64,000 nt of DNA from Lysinibacillus timonensis (GTDB lineage: Bacteria > Bacillota > Bacilli > Bacillales_A > Planococcaceae), in assembly GCF_900291985.1 (NCBI RefSeq), contig NZ_LT985980.1, positions 3,308,001 through 3,372,000 on the forward strand. Direction: 5' to 3'. The notes under the pieces are model-generated. The model was not told where the DNA came from and did no database searches. It worked only from the letters and a program-made list of their open reading frames with translations. Of this stretch, positions 8,974 through 18,715 are shown piece by piece; position 1 is the stretch's first letter, and the number at the start of each line of letters is the position of its first letter. The position numbers were made by a program, and so were the translations under genes.

Positions 8974-9122
8974 CTCTTATAAAGACTATTTGTAAATTTT
9001 GATAAGCGCTACAATGCTCTAGATATTAACAATAAGTACCAAGAAGTTAAGAGGGCAAACATAGGATTAGCTGAATCCTGTCAATAAAGGTGGAATCACT
9101 TTCAAGAAAAGGGGAATGAACA

Positions 9123-10235
9123 ATGAGCAATACAACAGATACAATCGCGACTGAAACTCCATTGATTATGGCGGAAAAAGCATGTCAAGCTTTAATGCAA
9201 GCATATCGTCCAGAAGAACTACCGCCTGCCAAGGCTTTTCACTACCATCAAGGTGTCTTTCTATTTGGAATGTACAGAGTTTACCAAGCAACAGGGAAAA
9301 AAGAATATTTTAACTATATTAAAGCCTATTATGACGAATTAATTGATGAGTATGGAAACGTCTGTTTCGCTCGGGATGAACTTGACTCAACAATGGCAGG
9401 GATTTTGTTGTTTCCGCTATACGAAGAAACAAAATACCAAAAGTATATGATTGCAGCTAAGCGATTAAGAAGTGCATTGGATACGCTAAATAGGACATCA
9501 GAAAATGGATTCTGGCATAAAGAGAAATATCCATATCAAATGTGGTTAGATGGTCTCTATATGGGTGGGCCATTCATGATCCTTTATAGTCAGCATTTCC
9601 ATGAAGAAGAACTAATTCAAACAGTCCTATTGCAAGAAAAGTTAATGAGAAAAAATATGACAGACGAGAAAACAGGATTGCTTTATCATGCGTGGGATGA
9701 GCGTAAAGTCCAACCATGGGCGAATGCTGAAACAGGCTGTTCACCAGAATTTTGGGGGCGTGCACTCGGTTGGTATGGAACAGCATTAATTGATTTGATT
9801 GAGCTTCTAGGAGATCGTAAACGGGGACAAGAGGATTTAATTCAAGCTCTTCAAAGCTTTATCCCAGCGATTGTGAACTTCCAAGATGATAAAACAGGAT
9901 TATGGTATCAGATTGTCGATAAAGGTGACCTTGAAGATAACTGGTTAGAGTCCTCGTGTTCAGCATTATACCTTTATTTCATTTCAAAAGCTATTGGGCA
10001 TGGATATGTAGACGATTCCTATCGTACTGTAGTAGATAAAGTTTATAATGGATTATTAGAGCACATGGTAGAAGAAAAGGATTCTACACTTACTTTGAGC
10101 GGTATTTGTATTGGTACTTCAGCTGGAGTATATGACTACTATGTGGGTCGACCGACATCTGAAAATGATTTACATGGTATGGGTGCATTTATTTTGGGTA
10201 GTATGGCATATTACGACCTTATAAAAGAATCATAA
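9123..10235 (+). CDS. GH105 unsaturated glucuronyl/galacturonyl hydrolase
   Basis: A YteR/YesR-like enzyme that removes the 4,5-unsaturated galacturonic acid left at the non-reducing end of lyase-cut pectin or rhamnogalacturonan fragments. The 370-aa protein has the (alpha/alpha)6 barrel pattern and the motifs FHYHQGVF, MWLDGLYMGGP and EFWGRALGWY. Asp143 in WLDGLYM corresponds in position and context to the catalytic Asp143 described for YteR. There is no signal peptide, so it works in the cytoplasm on imported oligomers. The start follows AAAAGGGGAATGAAC. It follows the transporter and ends before a terminator. Confidence 0.93.
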   Translation: MSNTTDTIATETPLIMAEKACQALMQAYRPEELPPAKAFHYHQGVFLFGMYRVYQATGKKEYFNYIKAYYDELIDEYGNVCFARDELDSTMAGILLFPLYEETKYQKYMIAAKRLRSALDTLNRTSENGFWHKEKYPYQMWLDGLYMGGPFMILYSQHFHEEELIQTVLLQEKLMRKNMTDEKTGLLYHAWDERKVQPWANAETGCSPEFWGRALGWYGTALIDLIELLGDRKRGQEDLIQALQSFIPAIVNFQDDKTGLWYQIVDKGDLEDNWLESSCSALYLYFISKAIGHGYVDDSYRTVVDKVYNGLLEHMVEEKDSTLTLSGICIGTSAGVYDYYVGRPTSENDLHGMGAFILGSMAYYDLIKES

Positions 10236-10306
10236 GTACCTGCATAAAAATTAATTTTTAATTAAGGGCTCTAATTTAGAACCTTAAAGAACATGGAGTT
10301 TAGCCG

Positions 10307-10347
10307 AAAGCATTCGATGTGAAGTCGCAACGAGTGCTTTTTTCTTT
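10307..10347 (+). terminator. Rho-independent terminator after GH105 gene
   Basis: AAAGCATTCG (10307-10316) pairs with CGAGTGCTTT (10331-10340) with one G-T pair, followed by TTTCTTTCTT. It ends the transporter/GH105 transcript. Confidence 0.75.
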
Positions 10348-10690
10348 CTTCATTGTATAGAGTTACTTATCACTTATGGAAACTGTAGAAACCTACTTCA
10401 CAGTTGAATTTGAAACTTAAGAAAGTTCTATTATAGATGACATAAAGAAAAAGAAAGATAGGCTTCTATTTCATGGAAGATCTATATTATCTACATTCCA
10501 TTTTTATGACTCTATTAAAGTTTCTATCAATTACAAAACAATTATATTTCTAAAATAGTAGTTGTTTAATTTCGAGAAAATTTAGTATATTTAGAATTGA
10601 GAAGCAAATATTATTTACCGCTAACAAAATATCGGTTATTGTTTAGATAGGGGAGACAATCTTCTATTTTGTTCTGATAGGAGAGTATAA
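10348..10690 (+). other. Gap before the two-component system with weak promoter
   Basis: AT-rich non-coding DNA. The only element noted is TTGTTT (10562-10567), an 18-bp spacer and TATATT (10586-10591), a possible promoter for the sensor kinase gene. No paired ATTTTAAG operator is found here, so the regulators may not be under their own control. Confidence 0.3.
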
Positions 10691-12499
10691 ATGATGGTGA
10701 AGAAAATTAAGAGCTTAATTCAGAAATATTTCCTGTACTCGATTAAATCCACAATTAACACACTCTATTTACCTATCATTATTATTTTAATATCCATTTC
10801 TGGATGGGTGTCTTCTATGCTAGCAACCGCACAAATTGAAGAAAATGCATATAAAAATGTCAATGATACAATTTTCCAAACAAAAAATTACTTAGACTAT
10901 ATGCTGTCAGATGTTTTTCAGCAACTCGTTTCGGTTTCAAATAACCCTAGAATTTTAAACTTAGTTGGTACTGAGGAATCAGAAATTAAACCGGAGTATT
11001 ATGTGGAAATTGATAATAGTTTACAACATGTATATTCGCGATATAACGTTATTATTGAATCCGTCCTAATTGATCTGAATCAAGGGGAGTTTTTCCTATA
11101 TCACAGTGATTATAATTCGAATCCATCGCTCTCATATAAGGATTATTTTGATCAATATAAGGGGAGCAAAGAGGGCTTTTATTGGAGAAACATACATCAA
11201 GATGAAATTTTTAATGTGAATGATCGAGTGATATCGTTGTTTAGATTGATTGAAACGGGCTCATCAGATAAAGGGATTGTCCTATTTAATCTTCGAGATG
11301 ATTATTTTGAACAAGTGTTGAACAAATCATTAATAGGTGAAAGAGGGTATCTGACACTTATTAGCCCAGATGGGAAATATGAATCGAAAGACGTTAATTC
11401 AGAATATAAACTAGATGATAAAACACTTTATGCACTTCAAAATACGAGTGAAAAGAGAGGACAATTCTCTTATGAAAGCGTTTCCGGAGAAGACATGATC
11501 GTCATTTATGATACGATCGAGGCAAATAAGTGGATATTGGCAGCTGTTGTTCCAGAAAATGAAATATTGAATAAAGTAAATTACATAAAACATTCTACTA
11601 TTTTTTTCATATTATTAATGATTATTAGTGCAATTTTCTTAACGTCCTTAGTTGGAATGTATATCTCAAAACCATTTGAAAAAATGGCTGATCAAATGCG
11701 TACTGTTAATAGGAAGAGCCTTGTTTTATACGACTACGATGAATCGTCTGGTCCAGAAGAAATGAAAATACTTCATAATGAATTTAAAGAGTTACTTTTG
11801 CGAATTCAAACATTGATGGAACAGATTCAGTTAGAACAGGAAGAGAAAAGGCAATTAGAATTTGCTGTTATGCACGCGCAAATTAATCCTCATTTTCTTT
11901 ATAATACACTTTATTCTATAAAGGGGTTATGTGATATGGGATTGAATAAGGATGCCAGCGAAATGATCAGTGCTCTCTCAAGCTTTTTCCGAATCGGAAT
12001 TAGTAAAGGGAAAGAAATTATTTCAATAGAGGAAGAGATTAATCATATTAAGCATTATTTGTTCATCCAGGAAATGCGATATGGGGATGACTTCTCCTAC
12101 GAAATTGAAGTTGAAGACGATGTTTTATCCTATAACATTATTAAACTATCTTTACAGCCTCTAATTGAAAATGCTATATACCACGGAGTAAAGCAGAGAC
12201 GAGGGCAAGGGAAGATTACAATAAAAGGCTATCAGAAAGGAGATATGATTCATCTCGAGGTAGCTGACAATGGGAATGGCATTGAAACAGAAAAATTAGT
12301 AGAGATTTCAAGAGAACTGAAAGCATCCTTTCACGAGGAAAAGAGTTTTATTGGGATTGGACTAAAAAGCGTTAATGAACGTATCAAAATTCATTATGGA
12401 AAAGCGTACGGTTTGCATATATCAAGTAAGTTTGGACATGGAACAGTGGTGAGCATTCTTATTCCCAAAACAAAAGGGGAGATTGGTGAAAATGTATAA
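10691..12499 (+). CDS. YesM-type sensor histidine kinase
   Basis: Membrane sensor kinase of the LytS/YesM class, 602 aa. The first membrane helix is about residues 18-40. A large extracellular Cache-like sensor region follows to about residue 300, and a second helix spans about 302-325. A HAMP linker comes next, then the His_kinase domain with the phospho-acceptor His401 in QINPHFLYNTLYS. An HATPase domain with LSLQPLIENAIYHGV and DNGNGI boxes ends the protein. The ribosome site GATAGGAGAG precedes the ATG. Its stop overlaps the response regulator start by 8 bp. Such pairs typically sense and control plant-polysaccharide oligomer uptake; the ligand here is inferred only from context. Confidence 0.93.
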   Translation: MMVKKIKSLIQKYFLYSIKSTINTLYLPIIIILISISGWVSSMLATAQIEENAYKNVNDTIFQTKNYLDYMLSDVFQQLVSVSNNPRILNLVGTEESEIKPEYYVEIDNSLQHVYSRYNVIIESVLIDLNQGEFFLYHSDYNSNPSLSYKDYFDQYKGSKEGFYWRNIHQDEIFNVNDRVISLFRLIETGSSDKGIVLFNLRDDYFEQVLNKSLIGERGYLTLISPDGKYESKDVNSEYKLDDKTLYALQNTSEKRGQFSYESVSGEDMIVIYDTIEANKWILAAVVPENEILNKVNYIKHSTIFFILLMIISAIFLTSLVGMYISKPFEKMADQMRTVNRKSLVLYDYDESSGPEEMKILHNEFKELLLRIQTLMEQIQLEQEEKRQLEFAVMHAQINPHFLYNTLYSIKGLCDMGLNKDASEMISALSSFFRIGISKGKEIISIEEEINHIKHYLFIQEMRYGDDFSYEIEVEDDVLSYNIIKLSLQPLIENAIYHGVKQRRGQGKITIKGYQKGDMIHLEVADNGNGIETEKLVEISRELKASFHEEKSFIGIGLKSVNERIKIHYGKAYGLHISSKFGHGTVVSILIPKTKGEIGENV

Positions 12500-14039
12500 A
12501 GTGATTGTTGTTGAAGATGATCGAATTATCCGTCGTGGAATTTGTCAGTCAATCAAGTGGGAAGAGCATGGATTTATCATAGCAGGGGAAGCTGGGGATG
12601 GAGAGATGGCACTCGATTTAATAGAAAAAGAACAACCTCAAGTTGTCATCTCGGATATTAATATGCCTTTTATGGACGGGTTAGAAATGGCAAAAAAAAT
12701 AAGAGAAATTAGTCCGGATACAAGAATTATTTTTCTGACAGGCTACGAAGATTTTAAGTATGCCCAACAAGCGGTAAAACTGAAAGTATATGATTATTTA
12801 TTAAAACCAGTACAATCCGAACAATTACTACATAAGGTAAAAGAAGCGGCAGCAGATTGGGAGCTTGAAACAAAAAAACAAAAAAGAATGATAGAATCAT
12901 TGCCTTACCTTCAACGGAAGTTCTTCCATGATCTGATGAAGGGAGGGGAGAAGTGGATGGATATGGAGAAGGAATTGGCTGAACTTGGTATTGAGTTAGA
13001 AGGACCAGAATATGCTGCGGTTCTCATTCATTCTCCTATCGGTTTTCACGATGAATGTAAACGAATGATCCGAGAGATTCTCTCCACCTTCTTTTTACAG
13101 GAAAATTTTGCTGTCATAAATATAGACCGTAATGAATACGCCATCCTTTTATCTTTGGAAGATGAAAACGATGTAAGACGGGGGCAGCTTGTGCAAGAAT
13201 TGTTTAATTATAGTAATGCCCTCGAACATTTTGTAACCATTACGCTTGGTAGAACATATCCAAATTTATTTGAATTAGGGAAATCATTATTAGAAGCACG
13301 TTTAGCATTAGATATGAGACATATTATGGGGACTGGCAAGGTATTTTCTTATGAAGATATCGCGACGAGTAAAGAGGAAACTGAAAGCTGTTTAAAAGAA
13401 ATACAATTGGAACTGGAAAACCAAATCAAGTTAGGAATACCTGAAAAGGTTAGTGAAACGCTGAAAGAATTAAATAAAACGATTCTTAGAAAAAAATCCG
13501 TACCATTGACAGAACTAAAAATTATCGCACTCAAGTTTAGTACAATGCTCTTTTTCGAAGTTGAAAAGTGGAGAAAAGAGGAAAATACTAGTTTTAATTC
13601 ATCGGATGTATATCAAGATATTATAAAAATGGAAACCCTTTCAGAAATGATGGAAATATTAAACAGACTTATTCAACAATGGCGTGACGAAATGTATAAA
13701 AAAGAAGAAAAGAATCATTTCAGTCATGTTGACCAAGCAATTATGTATATCAAAGATCACTTCCATGACAGTTCCTTAACACTCAAAAAAGTGGCTGAAT
13801 ATATCCATGTGAGCACTCCGTATTTGAGCAATCTATTTAAACTGGAAAAAGGAATTAATTTTGGAGACTTTCTATTGGAGTTAAGGATGAAGAAGGCTAT
13901 GGAAGAATTACGAAAAGGTGATCAGAAAACATACGAAGTTTGTGAAAAAGTCGGATATAACAATCCTCAATATTTTAGTATTTGTTTTAAAAAATTTACT
14001 GGTTATACCCCTGCAGAATATAAAAAGCAGTTTAAATAG
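12492..14039 (+). CDS. YesN-type response regulator, AraC family
   Basis: Response regulator partner of the kinase at 10691. From the ATG at 12492 it is 515 aa. Residues 1-120 are a receiver domain with EDD at 8-10, the phosphorylated Asp55 in ISDINMPFMDG and Lys in LLKPV. A middle linker region has no clear motif. The last ~100 residues are an AraC-type double helix-turn-helix (HVSTPYLSNLFKLEKGINFGD, ending near KFTGYTPAEYK). The ATG at 12492 is preferred because AGGGGAGA ends 9 nt before it; an upstream TTG at 12483 is also in frame. AraC proteins bind direct repeats about two helical turns apart, which matches the ATTTTAAG pairs near 4108 and 14366. Confidence 0.93.
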   Translation: MYKVIVVEDDRIIRRGICQSIKWEEHGFIIAGEAGDGEMALDLIEKEQPQVVISDINMPFMDGLEMAKKIREISPDTRIIFLTGYEDFKYAQQAVKLKVYDYLLKPVQSEQLLHKVKEAAADWELETKKQKRMIESLPYLQRKFFHDLMKGGEKWMDMEKELAELGIELEGPEYAAVLIHSPIGFHDECKRMIREILSTFFLQENFAVINIDRNEYAILLSLEDENDVRRGQLVQELFNYSNALEHFVTITLGRTYPNLFELGKSLLEARLALDMRHIMGTGKVFSYEDIATSKEETESCLKEIQLELENQIKLGIPEKVSETLKELNKTILRKKSVPLTELKIIALKFSTMLFFEVEKWRKEENTSFNSSDVYQDIIKMETLSEMMEILNRLIQQWRDEMYKKEEKNHFSHVDQAIMYIKDHFHDSSLTLKKVAEYIHVSTPYLSNLFKLEKGINFGDFLLELRMKKAMEELRKGDQKTYEVCEKVGYNNPQYFSICFKKFTGYTPAEYKKQFK

Positions 14040-14124
14040 AGAACACGATAGTATGTATTAATGGGTATAGCTTCCAACAACATTAGTATTCTGTCATTAC
14101 CTTTTGTAATAGTAAGAGATGTTG

Positions 14125-14155
14125 AAATAAAGGGAGTGTACCCCTTTATTTTTTT
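14125..14155 (+). terminator. Terminator of the two-component operon
   Basis: AAATAAAGGG (14125-14134) pairs perfectly with CCCTTTATTT (14142-14151) across a 7-base loop and runs into TTTT. Confidence 0.75.
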
Positions 14156-14365
14156 ATGCTTAGGCAACAGGATATCTAATTTCAATAAACGTTTAGCATG
14201 TTTACAATAAAAAGCAATGCATCTTTCAAGTCTTAACTTTCGTATTTATTCGAAGGATAGGAGATTTTTTCCCCACCTCAGAAACCATTCTACTTACCGC
14301 TTATCCAATGCTGTAAAAGGATCTCTCCAGATTTTCTACAACTAACATTTTCAAGCATATACAAA

Positions 14366-14394
14366 ATCTTAAGATAATCGTATAAGATTTTAAG
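14366..14394 (+). promoter_or_regulatory. Candidate YesN-type activator site, second forward copy
   Basis: ATCTTAAG (14366-14373) and ATTTTAAG (14387-14394) are 21 bp apart. The second half-site ends 17 bp before the -35 at 14412, the same geometry as at 4108-4154. The gap 14040-14700 otherwise holds AT-rich sequence with a 10-bp palindrome TAAACGTTTA at 14186-14195. Confidence 0.6.
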
Positions 14395-14411
14395 ATGTTG
14401 TCTAAATCGAA

Positions 14412-14440
14412 TTGTAATCCCTTTCATAGGTTTATATACT
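14412..14440 (+). promoter_or_regulatory. Sigma-A promoter of the uronate operon
   Basis: TTGTAA (14412-14417), a 17-bp spacer and TATACT (14435-14440) make a good promoter. It gives a leader of about 250 bases before the gene at 14701 and probably drives the epimerase, uxaC, uxaB, uxaA and later genes. Confidence 0.6.
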
Positions 14441-14643
14441 CATCATAGAAGTACTTATATCATTTACATTTCAGTGATGAAATCGGCATTAAGGATAGTA
14501 CGGTTGCAAAATTTTTCCCCATTAATGTTTGATTATAGAATTAATTGAATTGTCTCGCAAGTAGGTGTTTTAAGACATCGAATGATTGAATGATCATCTT
14601 GAAATAGTAGATGGTGCACGGCTGGCAAGATAAACAAATTTTA

Positions 14644-14680
14644 AGGGTCTGGTTCAAGTGAAGAGCCAGATCCTCCTTTT
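14644..14680 (+). terminator. Terminator-like hairpin in the uronate operon leader
   Basis: AGGGTCTGG (14644-14652) pairs with CCAGATCCT (14666-14674) with one G-T pair, followed by CCTTTT. It lies between the promoter at 14412 and the start codon at 14701, so it may act as an attenuator or simply end upstream transcripts. The T-run is short. Confidence 0.4.
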
Positions 14681-14700
14681 ATAGGATAGGAGGAGAAAAG

Positions 14701-15543
14701 GTGAGCATAAAACTCGGAATTAGAGCCCATGATATCGCCAATCTTCCATTGGAAGAGTTAGTAAATGAGATATCTAGTAAAGGATTAACGGCTGTTCAAC
14801 TGGCGCTAGGGAAATCATTTAAAGAGTTGAATACCTCGTTTGGCAGTTTCAGTCCTGGTTTTGCCTATCATTTTGAAAGCGCTTTTAGGGGAAAGGGAAT
14901 TCAAATTGCAATATTAGGTTGTTACATTAACATGATTCATCCTGACCGTCATGCTAGAAGAAAGGAACTCGATCGTTTCAAGGAGCATATTCGATTTGCA
15001 AGAGATTTTGGCTGTAGCATTGTAGGGACGGAGACAGGAAATGTCAATTCGGACATAGTGTATACGGAGGAAAATTTTAAAGAACAGCCTTTCCTTGAAG
15101 TTGTCGAAAGTGTTAAAGAACTTGTGGAAGAAGCAGAGAAATTTGGTGTATTGGTAGGAATTGAAGGGGGTATTAATCACCCGATTCATACACCTCAACG
15201 AATGAAACGTTTACTTGATGAAATACCTTCCAATCATCTTCAAGTTATCTATGACCCTGCTAATTTTATTTCAATGGATAATTATCAACATCAGGAAGAG
15301 GTAATTCAAGAAGCATTAGAACTATTCGGAGACAAGATTGTCGCACTTCATGCTAAAGATTTTATTATTGAAGATAACTGGGTCAAGATCGTACCTGTTG
15401 GGCAAGGTATGTTAAATTATGACTTCATTTTTAAATGCATAAAACCGAAAAAACCTTATCTAAACATTCTGATGGAAGGCACAAGAGAGCCTTATATAGA
15501 TGGCAGTATATCGTATTTAAAAGAAAAATACGATAACGCTTAA
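14701..15543 (+). CDS. Sugar phosphate isomerase/epimerase-like TIM-barrel protein
   Basis: A 280-aa protein of the xylose-isomerase-like TIM barrel superfamily. Metal-ligand motifs typical of the family can be seen: TETGNVN near residue 111, GIEGG near 153, YDPANF near 190, LHAKDF near 218 and MEGTRE near 259. The GTG start is preceded by AGGATAGGAGGAG. It is the first gene of the uronate block and runs in front of uxaC. The family includes many epimerases and isomerases that cannot be told apart by eye. A step on keto-deoxy-uronate or galacturonate derivatives is plausible because no KduI gene is seen in the island. Confidence 0.8.
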   Translation: MSIKLGIRAHDIANLPLEELVNEISSKGLTAVQLALGKSFKELNTSFGSFSPGFAYHFESAFRGKGIQIAILGCYINMIHPDRHARRKELDRFKEHIRFARDFGCSIVGTETGNVNSDIVYTEENFKEQPFLEVVESVKELVEEAEKFGVLVGIEGGINHPIHTPQRMKRLLDEIPSNHLQVIYDPANFISMDNYQHQEEVIQEALELFGDKIVALHAKDFIIEDNWVKIVPVGQGMLNYDFIFKCIKPKKPYLNILMEGTREPYIDGSISYLKEKYDNA

Positions 15544-15658
15544 TCATTAAATGTATGTGCTAATAAGAAAGAGAAATTGAGTTTTCTATGAAAAGGGTAC
15601 CGATGGAAATATTATAAAATAAAACTCCTTTATAAAAATTGAAAAGGCTGGTGTTCTT

Positions 15659-17068
15659 ATGCGAAATTTTATGGATGAAAACTTTTTACTAAACAATGAA
15701 ACCTCCATTACGTTATATAACGAGTATGCAAAGGATATGCCCATTATTGACTATCATTGCCACTTAAGTCCTAAGGAAATTTATGAGAATAAACAATTCA
15801 AAAATATAACAGAAATTTGGCTATATGGAGATCATTATAAATGGCGTTTAATGAGAGCGAATGGAATTGACGAAGAGTATATTACAGGCAATGCCAGTGA
15901 TTACGATAAGTTCCTTGCCTGGGCAAAGACACTCCCAATGACAATTGGAAATCCAGTATTCAACTGGGCTCACTTAGAATTACAAAGATTTTTTGGAATA
16001 AACGATCTTTTAAATGAAGAGACTGCTCCTGCCATTTGGGAAAAGGTGAACGCGTTATTAAATAGTGATGGTTTCCGTGCAAGAGATTTTATTAAAAAGT
16101 CAAATGTACAGGTTGTATGTACAACGGACGATCCAGTTGACAATCTCGAGTATCATTTGCGTTTGCAAGAACAAGGAGACTTTGATGTATTGGTTTTACC
16201 AAGCTTCCGCCCAGATAAAGGTCTTGAAATCAACCGTGATGGTTATCTCAATTGGGTGAAAACACTTGAGGGGATTTCAGAAATTGAGATTAAAAATTAT
16301 AACGACTTCCTCCAAGCCCTTGAGTCAAGAGTTCGATTTTTCCATTCAGTTGGTGGAAGAGTTTCGGATCATGCTATTGATACGATGATGTATGCGGATA
16401 CAACACTTGAAGAAGTGGAACAAATTTTCGAAGAAGCCCTACAAGGTAATAAAGTTTCAGCTAATCATGAAAAGAAATACAAGAGTTTTACATTAAGATT
16501 TTTAGGAAAGTTATATGCCGAATTAGGTTGGGCAATGCAGTTCCACATTAACGCTTTAAGAAATAATAATGAAAGAATGTTCTCTGTTTTAGGTCCAGAT
16601 ACAGGCTATGATTCAATCAATGATGAAGAAATCGCGAAACCATTGGTGCAACTTTTAAACTCAATGGATCAAGACAATGCTCTGCCGAAAACGATAATTT
16701 ATTCTTTAAATCCGAAAGACAATAATGTGATTTCTGCTGTAATCGGAAGTTTCCAAGGAGGAGGTATTCCTGGGAAAATTCAGTTCGGTACTGCATGGTG
16801 GTTTAATGATAATAAGACAGGAATGCTAGAGCAAATGCAGTCCTTAGCGAATATGGGGCTCTTTAGCCGTTTTATTGGTATGTTGACTGACTCTAGAAGT
16901 TTCTTGTCCTATACAAGACATGAATACTTTAGAAGATTGATCTGCTATCTAATTGGTGAATGGGTAGAAAAAGGAGAAGTTCCAAATAACCCTGAATTTC
17001 TAGGAAAAATCGTTCAAGGAATTTCCTATTATAATGCAAAAGAATATTTCCAATTTGACAAAGAGTAA
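15659..17068 (+). CDS. uxaC: Glucuronate/galacturonate isomerase
   Basis: Uronate isomerase of the amidohydrolase superfamily. It converts D-galacturonate to D-tagaturonate (and glucuronate to fructuronate), the first step of the isomerase pathway. The protein is 469 aa, as usual. The metal-binding HxH is at His33/His35 in DYHCHLSPKE. Further family blocks are CTTDDPVDNLEYH and TGMLTDSRSFLSYTRHEYFRR near the end. It sits directly before uxaB and uxaA in pathway order, separated by only about 150 bp, so they probably share one transcript. Confidence 0.97.
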   Translation: MRNFMDENFLLNNETSITLYNEYAKDMPIIDYHCHLSPKEIYENKQFKNITEIWLYGDHYKWRLMRANGIDEEYITGNASDYDKFLAWAKTLPMTIGNPVFNWAHLELQRFFGINDLLNEETAPAIWEKVNALLNSDGFRARDFIKKSNVQVVCTTDDPVDNLEYHLRLQEQGDFDVLVLPSFRPDKGLEINRDGYLNWVKTLEGISEIEIKNYNDFLQALESRVRFFHSVGGRVSDHAIDTMMYADTTLEEVEQIFEEALQGNKVSANHEKKYKSFTLRFLGKLYAELGWAMQFHINALRNNNERMFSVLGPDTGYDSINDEEIAKPLVQLLNSMDQDNALPKTIIYSLNPKDNNVISAVIGSFQGGGIPGKIQFGTAWWFNDNKTGMLEQMQSLANMGLFSRFIGMLTDSRSFLSYTRHEYFRRLICYLIGEWVEKGEVPNNPEFLGKIVQGISYYNAKEYFQFDKE

Positions 17069-17231
17069 CAGGCTAAAGCTAATCAATTGAGGTGTGAAAA
17101 GGATTGTTAGATAGATTCATTACGAGAGATTCTATTTATTTATCTCAAGATTGATTGTTTCAAACGTGTCACATTGTCTTAAAGATCATAGGTGCATTGC
17201 AAAATAGTGTTAATTTATGAGGAGAATGTTC

Positions 17232-18701
17232 ATGGAAAAATTAAATAAGCAATTCGTGAAAAATTATCGGAAACGCCCGGAGAAAGTTTTGCAATTCGGG
17301 CAAGGTAATTTTTTAAGAGCCTTTATTGACTGGCAAATCGATGTACTTAACGAGAAAACAGGCTTTAATGGCAGTGTGGTAGTCGTTCAGCCACGCGGGC
17401 AAGGAGCGGTTGAAAAGTTAAATGAACAGGATGGATTGTTTACCCTTTATCTACAAGGCATAAAAGAAGGAAAGCCTGTCAAAGAACATTCAATCATTAG
17501 TTGTATTAGCAGAGGTTTAAATCTTTTTAAACAACATGATGAGTATTTACAACTAGCTCATAGCCAAGAGCTAAGGTTTATTTTTTCCAATACAACAGAA
17601 GCGGGAATTGTCTTTGACGAAAATGACCAATTAACAGATCGACCTCAAAAAAGTTTCCCAGGAAAACTAACCTCTTTTTTATATGAACGATATCAAGCTT
17701 TTCAAGGAGAAATCGATAAAGGGTTAATTATAATACCTTGTGAACTGATTGAACAAAATGGAGAAAAATTAAAGGAATTGGTTTTACGGTATGCGAAAAT
17801 TTGGAACCTAGAAGAAGGATTTGTAGATTGGATTCATAATGCCAATACATTTTGTAATACACTCGTTGACCGTATTGTCCCGGGGTTTCCAACAGAAACA
17901 ATCGATGAGATGACAGCAGAGCTTGGATATATAGACGATTTTCTTGTTGTCGGTGAACAATTCCATCTATTTGTCATTGAGGGACCACAATGGATTCGTG
18001 AAGAATTTCCAGCTCATTTGGCAGGTTTGAATACTCTATTTGTCGATGATATAACCCCTTACCGAACGAGGAAAGTTCGAATCTTAAACGGTGCCCATTC
18101 AGCGATGGCTCCAGTTTCATACTTATATGGTCTGAACACGGTAGGTGAGGCAATAAGCCATGAAGTCATTGGAAAATTCGTAAAAGAGCTAATATATGAT
18201 GAAATTATTCCAACATTGGACTTCCCGGAAGATGAATGTCGTTTATTTGCTGACGAAGTGATTGAAAGATTTAGGAATCCCTATATGCAGCATTTCTTAT
18301 TAAGTATTTCATTAAATTCTACGTCTAAATTTAAAACAAGAGATTTACCATCATTACTGGAATATGTGAAACGCAAAAATACATTGCCAAAAAGACTAGT
18401 ATTTTCTCTTGCTGCGTTAATTTCTTTCTATAAAGGGAAAAGAGATGACGAAGAAATTGAACTATCGGACGATCCTGAAGTACTTGATTTGTTTAAGGCA
18501 CAATGGAGTCAAGCTAATGGTAGTTTGGAAAGTATCGAGAAAATTGTCACATGTGTGTTAGATAGCGAAAAGATATGGAATATAAATTTAAATACTATAC
18601 CTGGACTAACCTACGAGGTGACGAAAAAACTATTTGAAATCGAAACAAAGGGAATGAAACTGGCCGTTGAATCCATATTGGAGCAAGAGGCGGCCAACTA
18701 A
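17232..18701 (+). CDS. uxaB: Tagaturonate reductase (altronate oxidoreductase)
   Basis: NAD-dependent reductase of the mannitol dehydrogenase family that turns tagaturonate into altronate. The 489-aa protein has an N-terminal Rossmann segment with [11 protein letters not shown] and the family block [16 protein letters not shown] near residue 280. The ATG at 17232 is chosen because AGGAGA (17220-17225) lies 6 nt before it; another ATG at 17217 is in frame but overlaps that site. It lies between uxaC and uxaA, 14 bp before the latter. Confidence 0.95.
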   Translation: MEKLNKQFVKNYRKRPEKVLQFGQGNFLRAFIDWQIDVLNEKTGFNGSVVVVQPRGQGAVEKLNEQDGLFTLYLQGIKEGKPVKEHSIISCISRGLNLFKQHDEYLQLAHSQELRFIFSNTTEAGIVFDENDQLTDRPQKSFPGKLTSFLYERYQAFQGEIDKGLIIIPCELIEQNGEKLKELVLRYAKIWNLEEGFVDWIHNANTFCNTLVDRIVPGFPTETIDEMTAELGYIDDFLVVGEQFHLFVIEGPQWIREEFPAHLAGLNTLFVDDITPYRTRKVRILNGAHSAMAPVSYLYGLNTVGEAISHEVIGKFVKELIYDEIIPTLDFPEDECRLFADEVIERFRNPYMQHFLLSISLNSTSKFKTRDLPSLLEYVKRKNTLPKRLVFSLAALISFYKGKRDDEEIELSDDPEVLDLFKAQWSQANGSLESIEKIVTCVLDSEKIWNINLNTIPGLTYEVTKKLFEIETKGMKLAVESILEQEAAN

Positions 18702-18715
18702 CAGGGGGAATGTTC

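Noticed and set aside
9002-9015. cre site GATAAGCGCTACAA before the GH105 gene
   Set aside because: Resembles cre but has one base too many between the left arm and the central CG, so it does not fit the spacing.
14186-14195. LacI-type operator TAAACGTTTA
   Set aside because: Only a 10-bp palindrome in AT-rich DNA; fails the cre consensus at several fixed positions and is far from the promoter at 14412.
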